Notes: generated by a model not told the origin, from the sequence alone. 60,762 bases of DNA from an uncultured SAR86 cluster bacterium (GCA_902517425.1 CABYCI010000003.1:1-60762), one strand, 5' to 3'; shown: positions 26,048-35,628, counted from the first letter of the stretch. A program made the numbers and translations.

Positions 26048-28468
26048 CTAGAATACATTTCCTACTGTAAATTGGAATTCTTCCGTTCTCTCTCTTGGTC
26101 CTGCATTTGTTGGTTTTGCAATAGCTAAACTCATCGGACCAAAGCCAGTAATCCAAGTAATACCAACACCATATGAATATCTTAAATCGTCAATCGAAGG
26201 TTCTGAGCAGTTTATTTGATATTCTTTACAATTATCTGAAAATACATTTCCGAAATCAAAGAAAAAAGCAGATCTTAATGATCTTTGATCCTCAATAAAA
26301 GGCAGTTTAAAGATAAGTTGTAAACTTCCTTCAATTTTAATATTTCCACCTATAGGCGCATCTCTGTATCTTGAGGTTTGATTTGCGTATGGATTGTAAT
26401 ATGGGGTATCTAATTCTCCATCACCATCGATATCTAGTAAATTTGGACATGTACCTTCAGCGTAATTGAATTCATAACATGGAGCATCCGTACTTCTTGG
26501 TCCAAGAGTATTTGATTCAAAACCTCTTAATGACCTGGGTCCTCCAGCATAGAAATTTTGAAAAAATGGTGTTTCTTCAGTATCACCATAAGCATTTAAA
26601 TAACCAAGCTCACCTTGAAAACCAAAAACAAGATTCTGAGTCAAAGGCTGATAGTATCTCTGTCGAACATTTAACCTGTAGTAACTTAAATCACTACCTG
26701 GAATCGTTGAACTAAAACTAAGAACTGTAGAAGCTCCATCAGTAGGAAATAAACCTCGATTAAGGGTCACTCTTTGCCAAGAAAGTTGAGCTGAAAGAGT
26801 CTCAAATATATTTCCTTCAGCCGATACAAAATCATAAATTTCTCTAGCTGGAAGACTGCCAACATCAATATCAGTTTTATCATATGTTATGTTAAAGCCT
26901 AATCTTGTGATATCTGAGATAGGATATCCGAACTGAGCTCCAAAACCATTTGAGTTAGTTAAATAATTTGCAACATTAAACTCTCCATAATCAGTCTCTC
27001 TAAAGTAAAGGTTATAACCCAAACTTACTCCATCTCTTGTTGCATATGGATTCATGTATGAGATGTTGTACATCTCACTGTAAATATTTTTGTTTATCCC
27101 AATACCAACGGTGTTTCCGCTTCCTAAGAAATTTTGTTCTTGAAGATTAAACCCAAGCATTAAACCAAAGTCGCTGTAACCAATATTTCCACCTATGCTT
27201 CCAGTTGTTTCCTCTTCGACACTATACGAGATATCGATTTGGTCATCTGTTCCAGGAACTGGGATAGTTTCTACACTTACTTCCTTAAAATATCCCAGCC
27301 TTTCAAGACGAACTTTTCCTGCCTCAATAGCGTTATCGGATGTCCATGCGCCCTCAAACTGCCTCATTTCTCTTCTTAAAACTTGATCTTGTGTGATGTT
27401 ATTGCCTGTAAATAATATTTTCCTTGTATACGTCCTATTTCCAGGTTGGACAGAGAAAATTAACTTTACTTCGTTGCTTTCTTCGTCAATTTCAGGATTA
27501 CCTGCAACTTCCGCAAAAGCATACCCCCTATTTCCAAGAATATTTATAAAGTACTCTTCAATGCCCGTTATTTGAACTTGAGAATAAGTTGTATCTTTTA
27601 GGCTTTCTACAATATCTTTATATATTGCCTCTTCAAAAGGTATGTCGCCAACAACATCAACATCATTAATTTTATATTTATCACCTTCATTAATATTAAA
27701 AGTAATAAAAATTGATTTTTTGTCCCTAGATAGGCTGATTTGTGATGATTCAATTGAAAACTTAAGATAGCCTCTATTTCTGTAAAATGATTCAAGTGTT
27801 TCGATGTCACCTTTTAACTTTTCTCTAGAATATTGATTATCATTTGCAAGAAATGAAAAAAAGGATCCTTCTGATAGTTCAAAGCCATCGATCAATTCTT
27901 CATTTGTGTATATTTCGTTCCCTATAATATTGATCTTTTTTATAGTTGCGCTCTTTCCTTCGTCTACTTCGATATTAATCTCAATTCTATTCCTTGGCTT
28001 AATAACCTCTTCAATTTCTACACCAGCACCATATCTTCCGTTCGAAGCATAAGATCGAACTAATTCAGATTTAACTTTTTCTAATGTGGATCTCTTATAT
28101 ACTTCACCTTCTTTTATACCCACACCATCAAGACTTTCCATTAGTTGTTCGGTTTTTAGTGCTTTATTACCAGATATATCTATTGCAGATATAGAGGGTC
28201 TTTCGGTCACTGTTATTATCAGAGTATTTCCATCTTTACCAATTTGAATATCATCAAATTGTTCTGTGGAGAATAAAGATTTCACAATATCATTTGATTT
28301 TCTAGAATCTATCTTGTCGCCAACACTAATTGGAATAACATTAAAAATACTACCTGTCGAAACTCTTTGAAGACCGATTATTCTTATATCACTTACTAAG
28401 AACTCATCAAAAGCCAAAAGTTGTGTGCTTAATAGCAAAGATATTAGGACTAGCTTTATTTGCTTCAC
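26048..28468 (-). CDS. bamA: Outer-membrane assembly factor BamA
   Basis: BamA inserts beta-barrel proteins into the outer membrane. A signal peptide (residues 1-19, ending LLAF) precedes five POTRA domains (about 24-420; the first reads FLVSDIRIIGLQRVSTG). The 16-strand barrel (from about 430) ends in an aromatic residue, VGNVF. The conserved loop 6 RGF motif appears as GGPRSLRGFESN. Directly after it lies a long insertion with two Cys and the sequence DIDGDGELD (26408-26434), which looks like a calcium-binding loop. A second Cys pair lies in DNCKEYQINCSE. Neighbours rseP (upstream) and skp (downstream) fit envelope biogenesis. Confidence 0.96.
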   Translation of the reverse strand: MKQIKLVLISLLLSTQLLAFDEFLVSDIRIIGLQRVSTGSIFNVIPISVGDKIDSRKSNDIVKSLFSTEQFDDIQIGKDGNTLIITVTERPSISAIDISGNKALKTEQLMESLDGVGIKEGEVYKRSTLEKVKSELVRSYASNGRYGAGVEIEEVIKPRNRIEINIEVDEGKSATIKKINIIGNEIYTNEELIDGFELSEGSFFSFLANDNQYSREKLKGDIETLESFYRNRGYLKFSIESSQISLSRDKKSIFITFNINEGDKYKINDVDVVGDIPFEEAIYKDIVESLKDTTYSQVQITGIEEYFINILGNRGYAFAEVAGNPEIDEESNEVKLIFSVQPGNRTYTRKILFTGNNITQDQVLRREMRQFEGAWTSDNAIEAGKVRLERLGYFKEVSVETIPVPGTDDQIDISYSVEEETTGSIGGNIGYSDFGLMLGFNLQEQNFLGSGNTVGIGINKNIYSEMYNISYMNPYATRDGVSLGYNLYFRETDYGEFNVANYLTNSNGFGAQFGYPISDITRLGFNITYDKTDIDVGSLPAREIYDFVSAEGNIFETLSAQLSWQRVTLNRGLFPTDGASTVLSFSSTIPGSDLSYYRLNVRQRYYQPLTQNLVFGFQGELGYLNAYGDTEETPFFQNFYAGGPRSLRGFESNTLGPRSTDAPCYEFNYAEGTCPNLLDIDGDGELDTPYYNPYANQTSRYRDAPIGGNIKIEGSLQLIFKLPFIEDQRSLRSAFFFDFGNVFSDNCKEYQINCSEPSIDDLRYSYGVGITWITGFGPMSLAIAKPTNAGPRERTEEFQFTVGNVF

Positions 28469-28477
28469 TTATATGAC

Positions 28478-29914
28478 CTAAATGAATCTCGAGACATCAT
28501 TAAACACAGCAAAAATCATTAACATCATTACAAGCACGGCCCCACCTGTATAAATAAAATTTTCAACTTTTTCAGGTAACGGCTTGCCCCTGATAGCCTC
28601 TACAGCTAACAATGTTAATTGTCCTCCATCAAGTACAGGTATAGGTAGTAAATTTAAAACAGCTAGACTTATGCTTAAAAGAGCCATTAAATACATAAAT
28701 GGGAGAAAACCAGCTTGTGCAGTATTTCCTGCCATTTGAGCAATCCCAATTGGCCCGCTTAAGTTTTCAGTTCCCATATTACCAGTTAACATTTTCCCAA
28801 TAAATTGCAGTGTTTTAACACTTAAATTATATGTTTCGTATACTCCCTTTGAAAAAGACTGTCCAAAACTTCTTGAAGTTCCAAAAGAAACTCCCAAAAC
28901 ACCGACCATTTCTTCATTGTTTAATTGAGAGCCTATTGATATGGGCAAATAAAGTATCTCACCCTCTCTATTTATTTTAAATTCTAAATCAGTTTCAGGA
29001 TTATCAGAAACCACTGCTCGAATATCATTTGCAAAACTAATATTGCTGCTACCAATTTTTAAGACTATATCATTTGATTTAAGGCCGCCTTGATCGGCAG
29101 CACCGCCAGATAAAACTTTTCCTATTATTGGCATCATCATATAAGAAATATCAATGCCCATATATTCAGCAGGACTCTTTTGAGATTCAGATGTTGGTAA
29201 AAAGTCTACAACACTTACTTTAATATTTAATGGCTTTTCGATAGTTGATCTAGAAACTAAAAAATTTAATTCTCCAGAAAAACCAGCATAACTTAGTAGT
29301 TCTAGATTAATATCTTTAGCATCTTTCACAGTTGTATTATTTATTGAAAGAATCTTATCATTAGGTTCAAAAGATGAATTGCTTGTGTATGAAATACCTT
29401 GGTTAGCGCTATCAACAACTGGAACTGTTTGTGGATCAATAGTATTTAAAAAAATTGTCGTAAAAATAAATATTGAAAGTAAAAAATTTGCTAGCGGGCC
29501 TGCGAACATTATTGATGCTCTTTGCCATTTGGGTTTTGAGTCAAAAGTATTCTTTAATTGTTCAGCTGACAAGCCTTTTACAGATTCTGGTTCAAGTTCA
29601 ATCAATTTATTTGTAATCATTGATACATAGCCGCCAAGTGGAACAGCCGATAAAGCAAATTCGGTACCGTGTTTGTCATACTTTTTATAAAATACTGGGC
29701 CCATGCCAATAGAAAACCTTTGAACATGAACATTGCACATTCTTGCAACTATAAAATGTCCAAATTCATGAATTGTTACAAGAACACCAAGTAAGACAGC
29801 GAATGCTAATAGATAAGGTATTAAAGACATAATATAGCCCCAAGAATCAGTTCTATATGCATAGTAGGATCCTATAATGGATATCGCTATAAAGATTTTT
29901 AATTTTGTATTCAT
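28478..29914 (-). CDS. rseP: Site-2 protease RseP
   Basis: RseP is an inner-membrane zinc protease that cuts anti-sigma factors after DegS cleavage and clears signal peptides. The zinc motif HEFGH lies at about residue 49, in VTIHEFGHFIVARMCNV. Two PDZ domains lie in the middle. The C-terminal motif NLLPIPVLDGGQL supplies the third ligand. Total 478 residues. The ATG at 29914 is one base after the dxr stop and gives about 28 extra N-terminal residues with a hydrophobic stretch (KLKIFIAISIIGSYYAY). The ATG at 29830 gives the usual RseP N-terminus but leaves an 85-base gap, unusual in this tight operon. I keep the long form with reservation. Confidence 0.92.
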   Translation of the reverse strand: MNTKLKIFIAISIIGSYYAYRTDSWGYIMSLIPYLLAFAVLLGVLVTIHEFGHFIVARMCNVHVQRFSIGMGPVFYKKYDKHGTEFALSAVPLGGYVSMITNKLIELEPESVKGLSAEQLKNTFDSKPKWQRASIMFAGPLANFLLSIFIFTTIFLNTIDPQTVPVVDSANQGISYTSNSSFEPNDKILSINNTTVKDAKDINLELLSYAGFSGELNFLVSRSTIEKPLNIKVSVVDFLPTSESQKSPAEYMGIDISYMMMPIIGKVLSGGAADQGGLKSNDIVLKIGSSNISFANDIRAVVSDNPETDLEFKINREGEILYLPISIGSQLNNEEMVGVLGVSFGTSRSFGQSFSKGVYETYNLSVKTLQFIGKMLTGNMGTENLSGPIGIAQMAGNTAQAGFLPFMYLMALLSISLAVLNLLPIPVLDGGQLTLLAVEAIRGKPLPEKVENFIYTGGAVLVMMLMIFAVFNDVSRFI

Positions 29915-29915
29915 A

Positions 29916-31067
29916 TCAATTAGTGATGGATTTTACCACCTTCTTCGCCTCAATGCGTGTCTGCATATCAATATCATTAATAGATTCAATTGATAAATCA
30001 TTAGACACATTCTTATTGTCAAAAGTTCTATAAATAACCTCATAAATCTTATCAAAATTTATTTTTCCATTAATAAAGCTCTCCACTGCAATTTCATTTG
30101 CTGCATTAAATACAGCACCATAATTACTTCCTTTGTTACATATTTCACGGGCGATATTTTGGATGTCTATCCTATCGGGTGGAAATTCCTGAAACGATAA
30201 ATTTAAAGATGTAAAATCTAAGGAATGGAAATCAATTGGAAGTCTATTTTCATTGGACATAGCATGAGCAATTGGAACTCTCATATCTGGTGAGCTCATC
30301 TGACAAATACTAGATCCATCTATGTAAGTTACTATTGAATGAATAATGCTTTGTGGATGAACAACTAAGTCGAAATAATTTTCATCAAGGTTGAAAAGAT
30401 ATTTTGCTTCAATAAGTTCTAGGCATTTATTGACAAGAGTAGCTGAATCAATGGTTACTTTGTTTCCCATTTTCCAATTAGGATGGGCTAATGCCTCATT
30501 AACAGTTACATTCTTTAATTCAGAAATTGACCTATTTAAGAAAGGTCCGCCTGAAGCGGTAATAATGACTTTTTTAACATCTTCTGTACCTTTTTCGCCA
30601 TTTAAACACTGGAAGATTGCATTATGTTCACTATCTATTGGAATTATTTCAGTTTTATTTTCTTTGGCAATTGGTAAAATCAAATCACCTCCGGCAACAA
30701 CACTTTCTTTATTTGCTAATAATATTTTCTTTCCCGAACTAGCTGCCATGTATGCGGCCTTTAAACCAGCAAAACCTGAAATAGCGCATACAATAATATC
30801 AACTTCTTTATGATTTATAAGATCTTCAAGTTCAGATGGAGTATTTATATATGAACAAGTATCAAAAAATTTCTTTTCTTGAAAGCAACTTACATTTTCT
30901 ATATGAACATATGAAGGAGAAAACTGTTCAATGATCTCTGTTCCTTTTGAGATATTTGTATTAAAAGAAATTCCGATGAGGTTTAACTCGTTTTGATTTT
31001 GTTTTATTACACTTAAAACACTTTTGCCAATACTTCCAGTTGCGCCAAGTAATAAAATGTTTTTCAT
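29916..31067 (-). CDS. dxr: 1-deoxy-D-xylulose 5-phosphate reductoisomerase Dxr
   Basis: Dxr makes 2-C-methylerythritol 4-phosphate with NADPH, the second step of the non-mevalonate isoprenoid route. The N-terminal nucleotide-binding motif reads LLGATGSIGKSVLSVI, and ANKESVVAGG follows. The catalytic/metal segment IIPIDSEHNAIFQCL lies near residue 150. GGPFLNRSISEL and NWKMGNKVTIDSATLVNKCLE, read in parts, form the substrate region. The length of 383 is typical. It overlaps cdsA by 4 bases and is followed one base later by rseP. Confidence 0.96.
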   Translation of the reverse strand: MKNILLLGATGSIGKSVLSVIKQNQNELNLIGISFNTNISKGTEIIEQFSPSYVHIENVSCFQEKKFFDTCSYINTPSELEDLINHKEVDIIVCAISGFAGLKAAYMAASSGKKILLANKESVVAGGDLILPIAKENKTEIIPIDSEHNAIFQCLNGEKGTEDVKKVIITASGGPFLNRSISELKNVTVNEALAHPNWKMGNKVTIDSATLVNKCLELIEAKYLFNLDENYFDLVVHPQSIIHSIVTYIDGSSICQMSSPDMRVPIAHAMSNENRLPIDFHSLDFTSLNLSFQEFPPDRIDIQNIAREICNKGSNYGAVFNAANEIAVESFINGKINFDKIYEVIYRTFDNKNVSNDLSIESINDIDMQTRIEAKKVVKSITN

Positions 31068-31732
31068 ACTACTAAGATTGTTAAAATTAATATGATAGGC
31101 GTTGCTAGAAGATGGGAATCCAATCTATCTAACGCTCCTCCATGGCCTGGCAATAATGTTCCGGTATCTTTTATATTGTTTTCCCTTTTGTGAAAACTGA
31201 TTATAAGGTCGCCAATAAATGCCAATATACCTCCAAGAATAAAAATTAATATAAGCAAGAGGCTTGATTTAAACATATTGCTAATAATAAATCCGAGGGC
31301 TGCACTTCCAATCAACCCACCAATCAAGCCTTCCCATGTCTTGTTAGGACTTATATTTGGAGTTATAAAATGCTTTCCGATATTTGAGCCTGTAACATAT
31401 GCAAAAGTATCAAAAATAGATGTGTTAAGTATTACTATTAGGAAAATAGAATAAGCTGATAGCGGTAATTCTATAGAGCTACTAAATAAAATATCTCCTA
31501 TAATTAGATTTATTAAAAGCCAAAAATATACAAAAATTAAGTTAAATCCCCAGAATATAGGATGTCTAAATTTATTTTTTAACCATTCATAATAAGCTAA
31601 AGCGCAAACCAAGGTGATTATCAAAAAAAAGAAGAAGAAGTTTTGAAGGTATATAATCAAAACAATTGGTGTAACAATAGCCAATGCTGTAAATGCTCTT
31701 TTTATAAGATTCTTGTTATATTCTTTTTCCAA
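31064..31732 (-). CDS. cdsA: Phosphatidate cytidylyltransferase CdsA (short)
   Basis: CdsA makes CDP-diacylglycerol from phosphatidate and CTP in the inner membrane. The C-terminal family signature is clear: SFHKRENNIKDTGTLLPGHG followed by GALDRLDSHL. The segment PNISPNKTWEGLIGGLIGS is the second conserved block. About six hydrophobic segments are visible. At 222 residues it is much shorter than the E. coli protein (285), mostly through fewer N-terminal membrane segments. It overlaps uppS by 17 bases upstream and dxr by 4 bases downstream. Confidence 0.93.
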   Translation of the reverse strand: MEKEYNKNLIKRAFTALAIVTPIVLIIYLQNFFFFFLIITLVCALAYYEWLKNKFRHPIFWGFNLIFVYFWLLINLIIGDILFSSSIELPLSAYSIFLIVILNTSIFDTFAYVTGSNIGKHFITPNISPNKTWEGLIGGLIGSAALGFIISNMFKSSLLLILIFILGGILAFIGDLIISFHKRENNIKDTGTLLPGHGGALDRLDSHLLATPIILILTILVV

Positions 31733-32441
31733 ATCTTCTACTCACGTTTTTAAAATTATCTAAACATTGTACAAAATCTTCTTTTGTAAAATCTGGCCAA
31801 AACTTATCAATAAACATAATCTCTGCATATGCGATTTGATATAAAAGAAAGTTGCTAATTCTTTTGTCTCCTCCAGTCCTGATTAGTAAATCGATTTCAT
31901 TTACCGGTACAGATGAAAATTCATTAATAGATTCTTCATTAAGCTCTTCCAATTTTATTTTTCCTTGAGAAAATTCTTTTGAAACCTTTATTACCATATC
32001 AAGAATATCTTGTTGTCCTCCATATCCTAAAGCTACATTAAGATCTAATTGAGTATCCACACAAAGGGTTTCATTTTCAGCAAAAGATATTTTATTTTGT
32101 ATTTTTTTTCCAAAGTCATTTGTGTGACCAAAGAATTTTAGTTTAACTTTTTGTTCTTTAAGGTCCGGCACCTGTTCATTAATTGCTTCAATGACTAGGC
32201 TCTTAATAGCATTGATTTCTGTCTTAGGTCTTTTCCAGTTCTCAGAACTAAATGCATACAATGTAAGTGATTGGATGCCCTGCTTTACAGACTCTTCAAC
32301 AATTTTTTTTACGACACTAACACCTTTTTTATGACCTTGGCTTATGTTCAATGCATTTTTTATGGCCCATCTGCCGTTGCCATCCATAATTATTCCAATA
32401 TTTTTAGGATGCTTTTTGTTTTTGTTTTGGCTATTGGCCAT
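31716..32441 (-). CDS. uppS: Undecaprenyl diphosphate synthase UppS
   Basis: UppS is a cis-prenyltransferase that builds the C55 lipid carrier for peptidoglycan and O-antigen. The catalytic Asp lies in GIIMDGNGRWAIKN near residue 19. TLYAFSSENWKRP is the FSxENW motif. LDLNVALGYGGQQDILD and LLIRTGGDKRISNFLLYQ are the C-terminal substrate motifs, and the EIMFIDKFWPDF segment completes the fold. The length of 241 is normal. It follows frr by 8 bases. Confidence 0.95.
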   Translation of the reverse strand: MANSQNKNKKHPKNIGIIMDGNGRWAIKNALNISQGHKKGVSVVKKIVEESVKQGIQSLTLYAFSSENWKRPKTEINAIKSLVIEAINEQVPDLKEQKVKLKFFGHTNDFGKKIQNKISFAENETLCVDTQLDLNVALGYGGQQDILDMVIKVSKEFSQGKIKLEELNEESINEFSSVPVNEIDLLIRTGGDKRISNFLLYQIAYAEIMFIDKFWPDFTKEDFVQCLDNFKNVSRRFGKRI

Positions 32442-32449
32442 TTGGATCT

Positions 32450-33004
32450 CTAGATTTCTAATAAATCTGATTCTTTATTCTTTAACTCTGTATCAACTAT
32501 TAAAATATATTTGTCAGTTTCTTTTTGAATAAGGTCTTCTATTCTTCTTTGCTCATCTTCAGATATTTCAGATGCTTGCTGCTTATCTTTAGCTGATTGA
32601 TTGGCATCCCTTCTCACATTCCTAATCGATACCCTTGAATTTTCTGCCTCTGCCTTTGCCTGTTTAATATAATCCTGTCTAGTTTCCTCAGTTAAAGCTG
32701 GCATAGTTAATCTTATTAGATCAGAGCTTGTACTGGGATTTAGGCCAAGATCTGAACTCAATATTGCCTTCTCTATTTCTGGTATTAGATTCTTATCCCA
32801 TGGAGATATAACTAATGATCTACCTTCTTCAACACTAATATTACTGGTTTGATTAATTGGAGTCATATTTCCATAATAGTCTACTTTTATGTCATCTAAA
32901 ATTGCAGGATTTGCTCTGCCTGTTCTAATCTTATTAAAAGCATTTCTTAGGGCAGATACTGATTTATCCATTTTATCTGAAACGTCATTAATTAAACTTT
33001 GCAT
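32450..33004 (-). CDS. frr: Ribosome-recycling factor
   Basis: RRF splits post-termination ribosomes with EF-G. The 184-residue protein has the standard two-domain form. The N-terminal helix ends in ALRNAFNKIRTGRANPAILD. The domain with VDYYGNMTPINQTSNISVEE follows, then the C-terminal helical part with SIRNVRRDANQSAKD. It lies one base downstream of the pyrH stop, in the conserved order tsf-pyrH-frr-uppS. Confidence 0.96.
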   Translation of the reverse strand: MQSLINDVSDKMDKSVSALRNAFNKIRTGRANPAILDDIKVDYYGNMTPINQTSNISVEEGRSLVISPWDKNLIPEIEKAILSSDLGLNPSTSSDLIRLTMPALTEETRQDYIKQAKAEAENSRVSIRNVRRDANQSAKDKQQASEISEDEQRRIEDLIQKETDKYILIVDTELKNKESDLLEI

Positions 33005-33005
33005 A

Positions 33006-33719
33006 TTAACTTATAAGTGTACCTATTTTTTCACCACAAATAATATCTTTTAAGGCATCCTTTTTACTCACCTTAAAAACATTTATAGGTAATTCATGAT
33101 CTCTGGCAAGCGTCAGAGCAGTTGCATCCATAACTTTAAGGTTTTTTGAAATAGCTTCATCAAAGGTTAGAGAATCAAAAAATTTTGCATCTTTATTTGT
33201 TTCTGGATCTGAATCATAAACGCCCTCTACTCTAGTTGCCTTCAACATTAAATCAGATTGTGTTTCAATTGCTCTTAAACAACCTGCGGTATCTGTTGTA
33301 AAAAAGGGGTTACCTGTTCCCGCAGTAAAGATAACAACGTATCCATCACTTAAGAGTTGAATAGCTAATCTTCTATCATAATGTTCAACAATTCCTGACA
33401 TTGATATTGCAGACATTACTCTTGTTTTAATACCGGCTCTTTCAAGAGCATCCCTTAAAGCAATACCATTCATTACGGTCGCTAACATTCCCATATGGTC
33501 CCCAGCAACTCTATCCATTCCAGCTTTATTTAACTTCTCACCTCTAAAAAGATTGCCGCCTCCAATTACTATGCCAATTTCTGCACCAATGTTTACACAT
33601 GATTCTACAGAAGCCGCCATATCATTGAGTACCAAAGGATCAATACCGTGATCATCTTTTCCAGCAACTGATTCTCCGCTAAATTTAACAAGAACTCTCT
33701 TATGCTTTAATACAGACAT
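33006..33719 (-). CDS. pyrH: UMP kinase PyrH
   Basis: PyrH phosphorylates UMP to UDP; it belongs to the amino-acid kinase fold. N-terminal VLVKFSGESVAGKDDHGID binds phosphates. GIVIGGGNLFRGEKL and DRVAGDHMGMLATVMNGIAL are conserved UMP-kinase blocks, and FTAGTGNPFFTTDTAGCLRA is the nucleotide-binding stretch. At 237 residues it has the usual length. It follows tsf by three bases. Confidence 0.96.
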   Translation of the reverse strand: MSVLKHKRVLVKFSGESVAGKDDHGIDPLVLNDMAASVESCVNIGAEIGIVIGGGNLFRGEKLNKAGMDRVAGDHMGMLATVMNGIALRDALERAGIKTRVMSAISMSGIVEHYDRRLAIQLLSDGYVVIFTAGTGNPFFTTDTAGCLRAIETQSDLMLKATRVEGVYDSDPETNKDAKFFDSLTFDEAISKNLKVMDATALTLARDHELPINVFKVSKKDALKDIICGEKIGTLIS

Positions 33720-33722
33720 ATT

Positions 33723-34580
33723 TTATTTTAATTGCTCAGCAACCTCTTCAGCAAAATCTTTTACTTCAACTTCAATGCCCTCTCCAACTTTTAACCTAGA
33801 AAAAGTCACTATGTTAGAGTCATGTTGAGAAAGATAATCACTTACAGTTAGGTCTGGGTCCTTCACAAAATTTTGAGATAACAAAGAAACCTCAGATAAG
33901 AACCTCTTGATTTTGCCATCAATCATTTTAGCCATTATTTCTTTAGGTTTTCCGGATTCATTTGCTTGATTCTCATATATTGCTCTTTCTCTATCAAGCA
34001 CATCTTTATCAATGTCATCTTCTGATAAGCATAGTGGATTAAAGGCTGAAACATGCATTGCTATGTCTTTTGCTACAACTTCATTTCCACCAGTAACCGA
34101 AACTATTGAGGCAAGTTTAGAATCAGAGTGAAGATATAGCCCGATACTCATATCTTTAGAAAACTCAACTGTACTGATTCTTCTTAGTTGAATATTTTCA
34201 CCAATTGTTTGAACAAGAGATTTTCTTTCGTCTTCTAGTTCTGATTCACTTAAAGCAGAAATGTCTGTAACTTTGTTTTGTGAAATATATTCTTTTACTT
34301 TCTCTGCAAATCCTAAAAAATTTGAATCTTTTGCTGCAAAATCAGTTTCAGAATTAATTTCAACCATAGTTGCGTAATCATCACACACAGAAGTAACAAG
34401 AATTCCATCAGCTGCTACACGAGATGATTTTTTTTCTGCTTTTAATGCACTATTAGATCTTAATAAATCTAGTGCTTTTTCAACATCTCCTTCACATTCA
34501 ACAAGCGCTTTTTTGCAATCCATCATTGCAACGCCAGTCATTTCTCTTAATTCTTTTACTTGTGTTGCCTTAATTTCCAT
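33723..34580 (-). CDS. tsf: Elongation factor Ts
   Basis: EF-Ts exchanges GDP on EF-Tu. N-terminal VKELREMTGVAMMDCKKALV is the UBA-like segment, and MVEINSETDFAAKDSNF is the core signature that displaces the nucleotide. The 285 residues match E. coli EF-Ts closely. It lies two bases after rpsB, with a GAGGA-type ribosome-binding site in the rpsB end. Confidence 0.97.
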   Translation of the reverse strand: MEIKATQVKELREMTGVAMMDCKKALVECEGDVEKALDLLRSNSALKAEKKSSRVAADGILVTSVCDDYATMVEINSETDFAAKDSNFLGFAEKVKEYISQNKVTDISALSESELEDERKSLVQTIGENIQLRRISTVEFSKDMSIGLYLHSDSKLASIVSVTGGNEVVAKDIAMHVSAFNPLCLSEDDIDKDVLDRERAIYENQANESGKPKEIMAKMIDGKIKRFLSEVSLLSQNFVKDPDLTVSDYLSQHDSNIVTFSRLKVGEGIEVEVKDFAEEVAEQLK

Positions 34581-34582
34581 AA

Positions 34583-35488
34583 CTATTTTTCCTCTTTTTT
34601 CTCATCAACATCATCTTGTTTTTCTTCAGGTGATGAATCTTCAAGCTCTATAGAATCTTTTACATCTTCTTTTAATTCTTCAGTCTCAGGGGTATTTGCA
34701 GATTCTTTTGTTTCTGCCTCTATCACTGTGTTAGAAGTTTCTTCTTTATCCTCTTTTTTAACAGTTTGTATTACTGGAGAATCAGATTTTGGAGCAAAAC
34801 CCTTAGAAGATTCAATACCACTTGAGCAAGCATCAGCTATAACCTTCGTAATTAGTCTAATTGATCTTATGGCATCATCATTACCAGGAATGACAGTATC
34901 GATACCATCAGGATCTGAATTTGTATCAACTAATGCAATTACAGGAATTCCCATCTTTTTAGCTTCAAGGACAGCTATTTTTTCGTACTTAACATCAATT
35001 ACAAAAAGTGCATCTGGCAATCCTTTCATATCTTTAATACCTCCCACACTTGCTTGTAATTTTGTATACTCTTTTTGAATTTCAACTGCCTCTTTTTTTA
35101 TAAGCTTTTCAATTCTTCCAGAAGAAATCATCTCCTCAATATCAATAAGTCTTCTTATAGAACCTCTTATTGTTTTCCAATTTGTTAATGTTCCACCAAG
35201 CCATCTTTTATCTACATATGGCAACCCTATTTGAGAAGCCTCCTCTTTAATAGTTTTACTTGCAGATCTTTTAGTACCAACAAACAATATTTTATTGCCT
35301 CTTGAACAAATATCCTCAACTTTTGAGGCTGCCGCACTAAGATGTTCTTGTGTAAGTTCTAAATTGATAATGCTTATTTGTTTTCTTGTATCAAAGATAT
35401 ATTCATCCATCTTTGGATTCCAGAATCTTTGTTGATGACCGAAATGAACGCCTGCTTGAAGCAAGTCTTTTATTGATACTATGCTCAA
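34583..35488 (-). CDS. rpsB: Ribosomal protein S2 with long acidic tail
   Basis: S2 is a small-subunit protein. The core matches well: [20 protein letters not shown] at the N-terminus, then [36 protein letters not shown] and [19 protein letters not shown]. The core ends near residue 230. A further 70 residues, almost all Glu, Asp, Lys, Ser and Thr, follow (for example [18 protein letters not shown] at the end). E. coli S2 has 241 residues, so this tail is unusual. The start codon is TTG at 35488, seven bases after AAGGAG. It is first in the long operon. Confidence 0.96.
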   Translation of the reverse strand: MSIVSIKDLLQAGVHFGHQQRFWNPKMDEYIFDTRKQISIINLELTQEHLSAAASKVEDICSRGNKILFVGTKRSASKTIKEEASQIGLPYVDKRWLGGTLTNWKTIRGSIRRLIDIEEMISSGRIEKLIKKEAVEIQKEYTKLQASVGGIKDMKGLPDALFVIDVKYEKIAVLEAKKMGIPVIALVDTNSDPDGIDTVIPGNDDAIRSIRLITKVIADACSSGIESSKGFAPKSDSPVIQTVKKEDKEETSNTVIEAETKESANTPETEELKEDVKDSIELEDSSPEEKQDDVDEKKEEK

Positions 35489-35581
35489 TTTTATTCTCCT
35501 TAGGGGTTATTCTCCGATTCATAATAAAGCTGACTTATAAAAAAGCACCCCAACTTTATAAAAACAGAATCTTCGTGTTAA
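35489..35581 (-). promoter_or_regulatory. Probable rpsB promoter and structured leader
   Basis: On the minus strand a TATAAA element (35555-35560) follows TTAACA (35576-35581) at 15 bases and precedes a GC-rich start region (GTTGGGGTGC). This is the arrangement expected for a stringently controlled ribosomal promoter. In the leader, GGGGT (35547-35551) can pair with ACCCC (35503-35507), bringing the stem against the AAGGAG ribosome-binding site. S2 is known to repress its own leader in gammaproteobacteria, so autoregulation is plausible here. The spacing is short and the stem is only five pairs, so both parts are tentative. Confidence 0.42.
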
Positions 35582-35628
35582 AAGTTTTTGTATTCTATAT
35601 AAAAAAAGACTTTTTTAAAAGATTTAGA

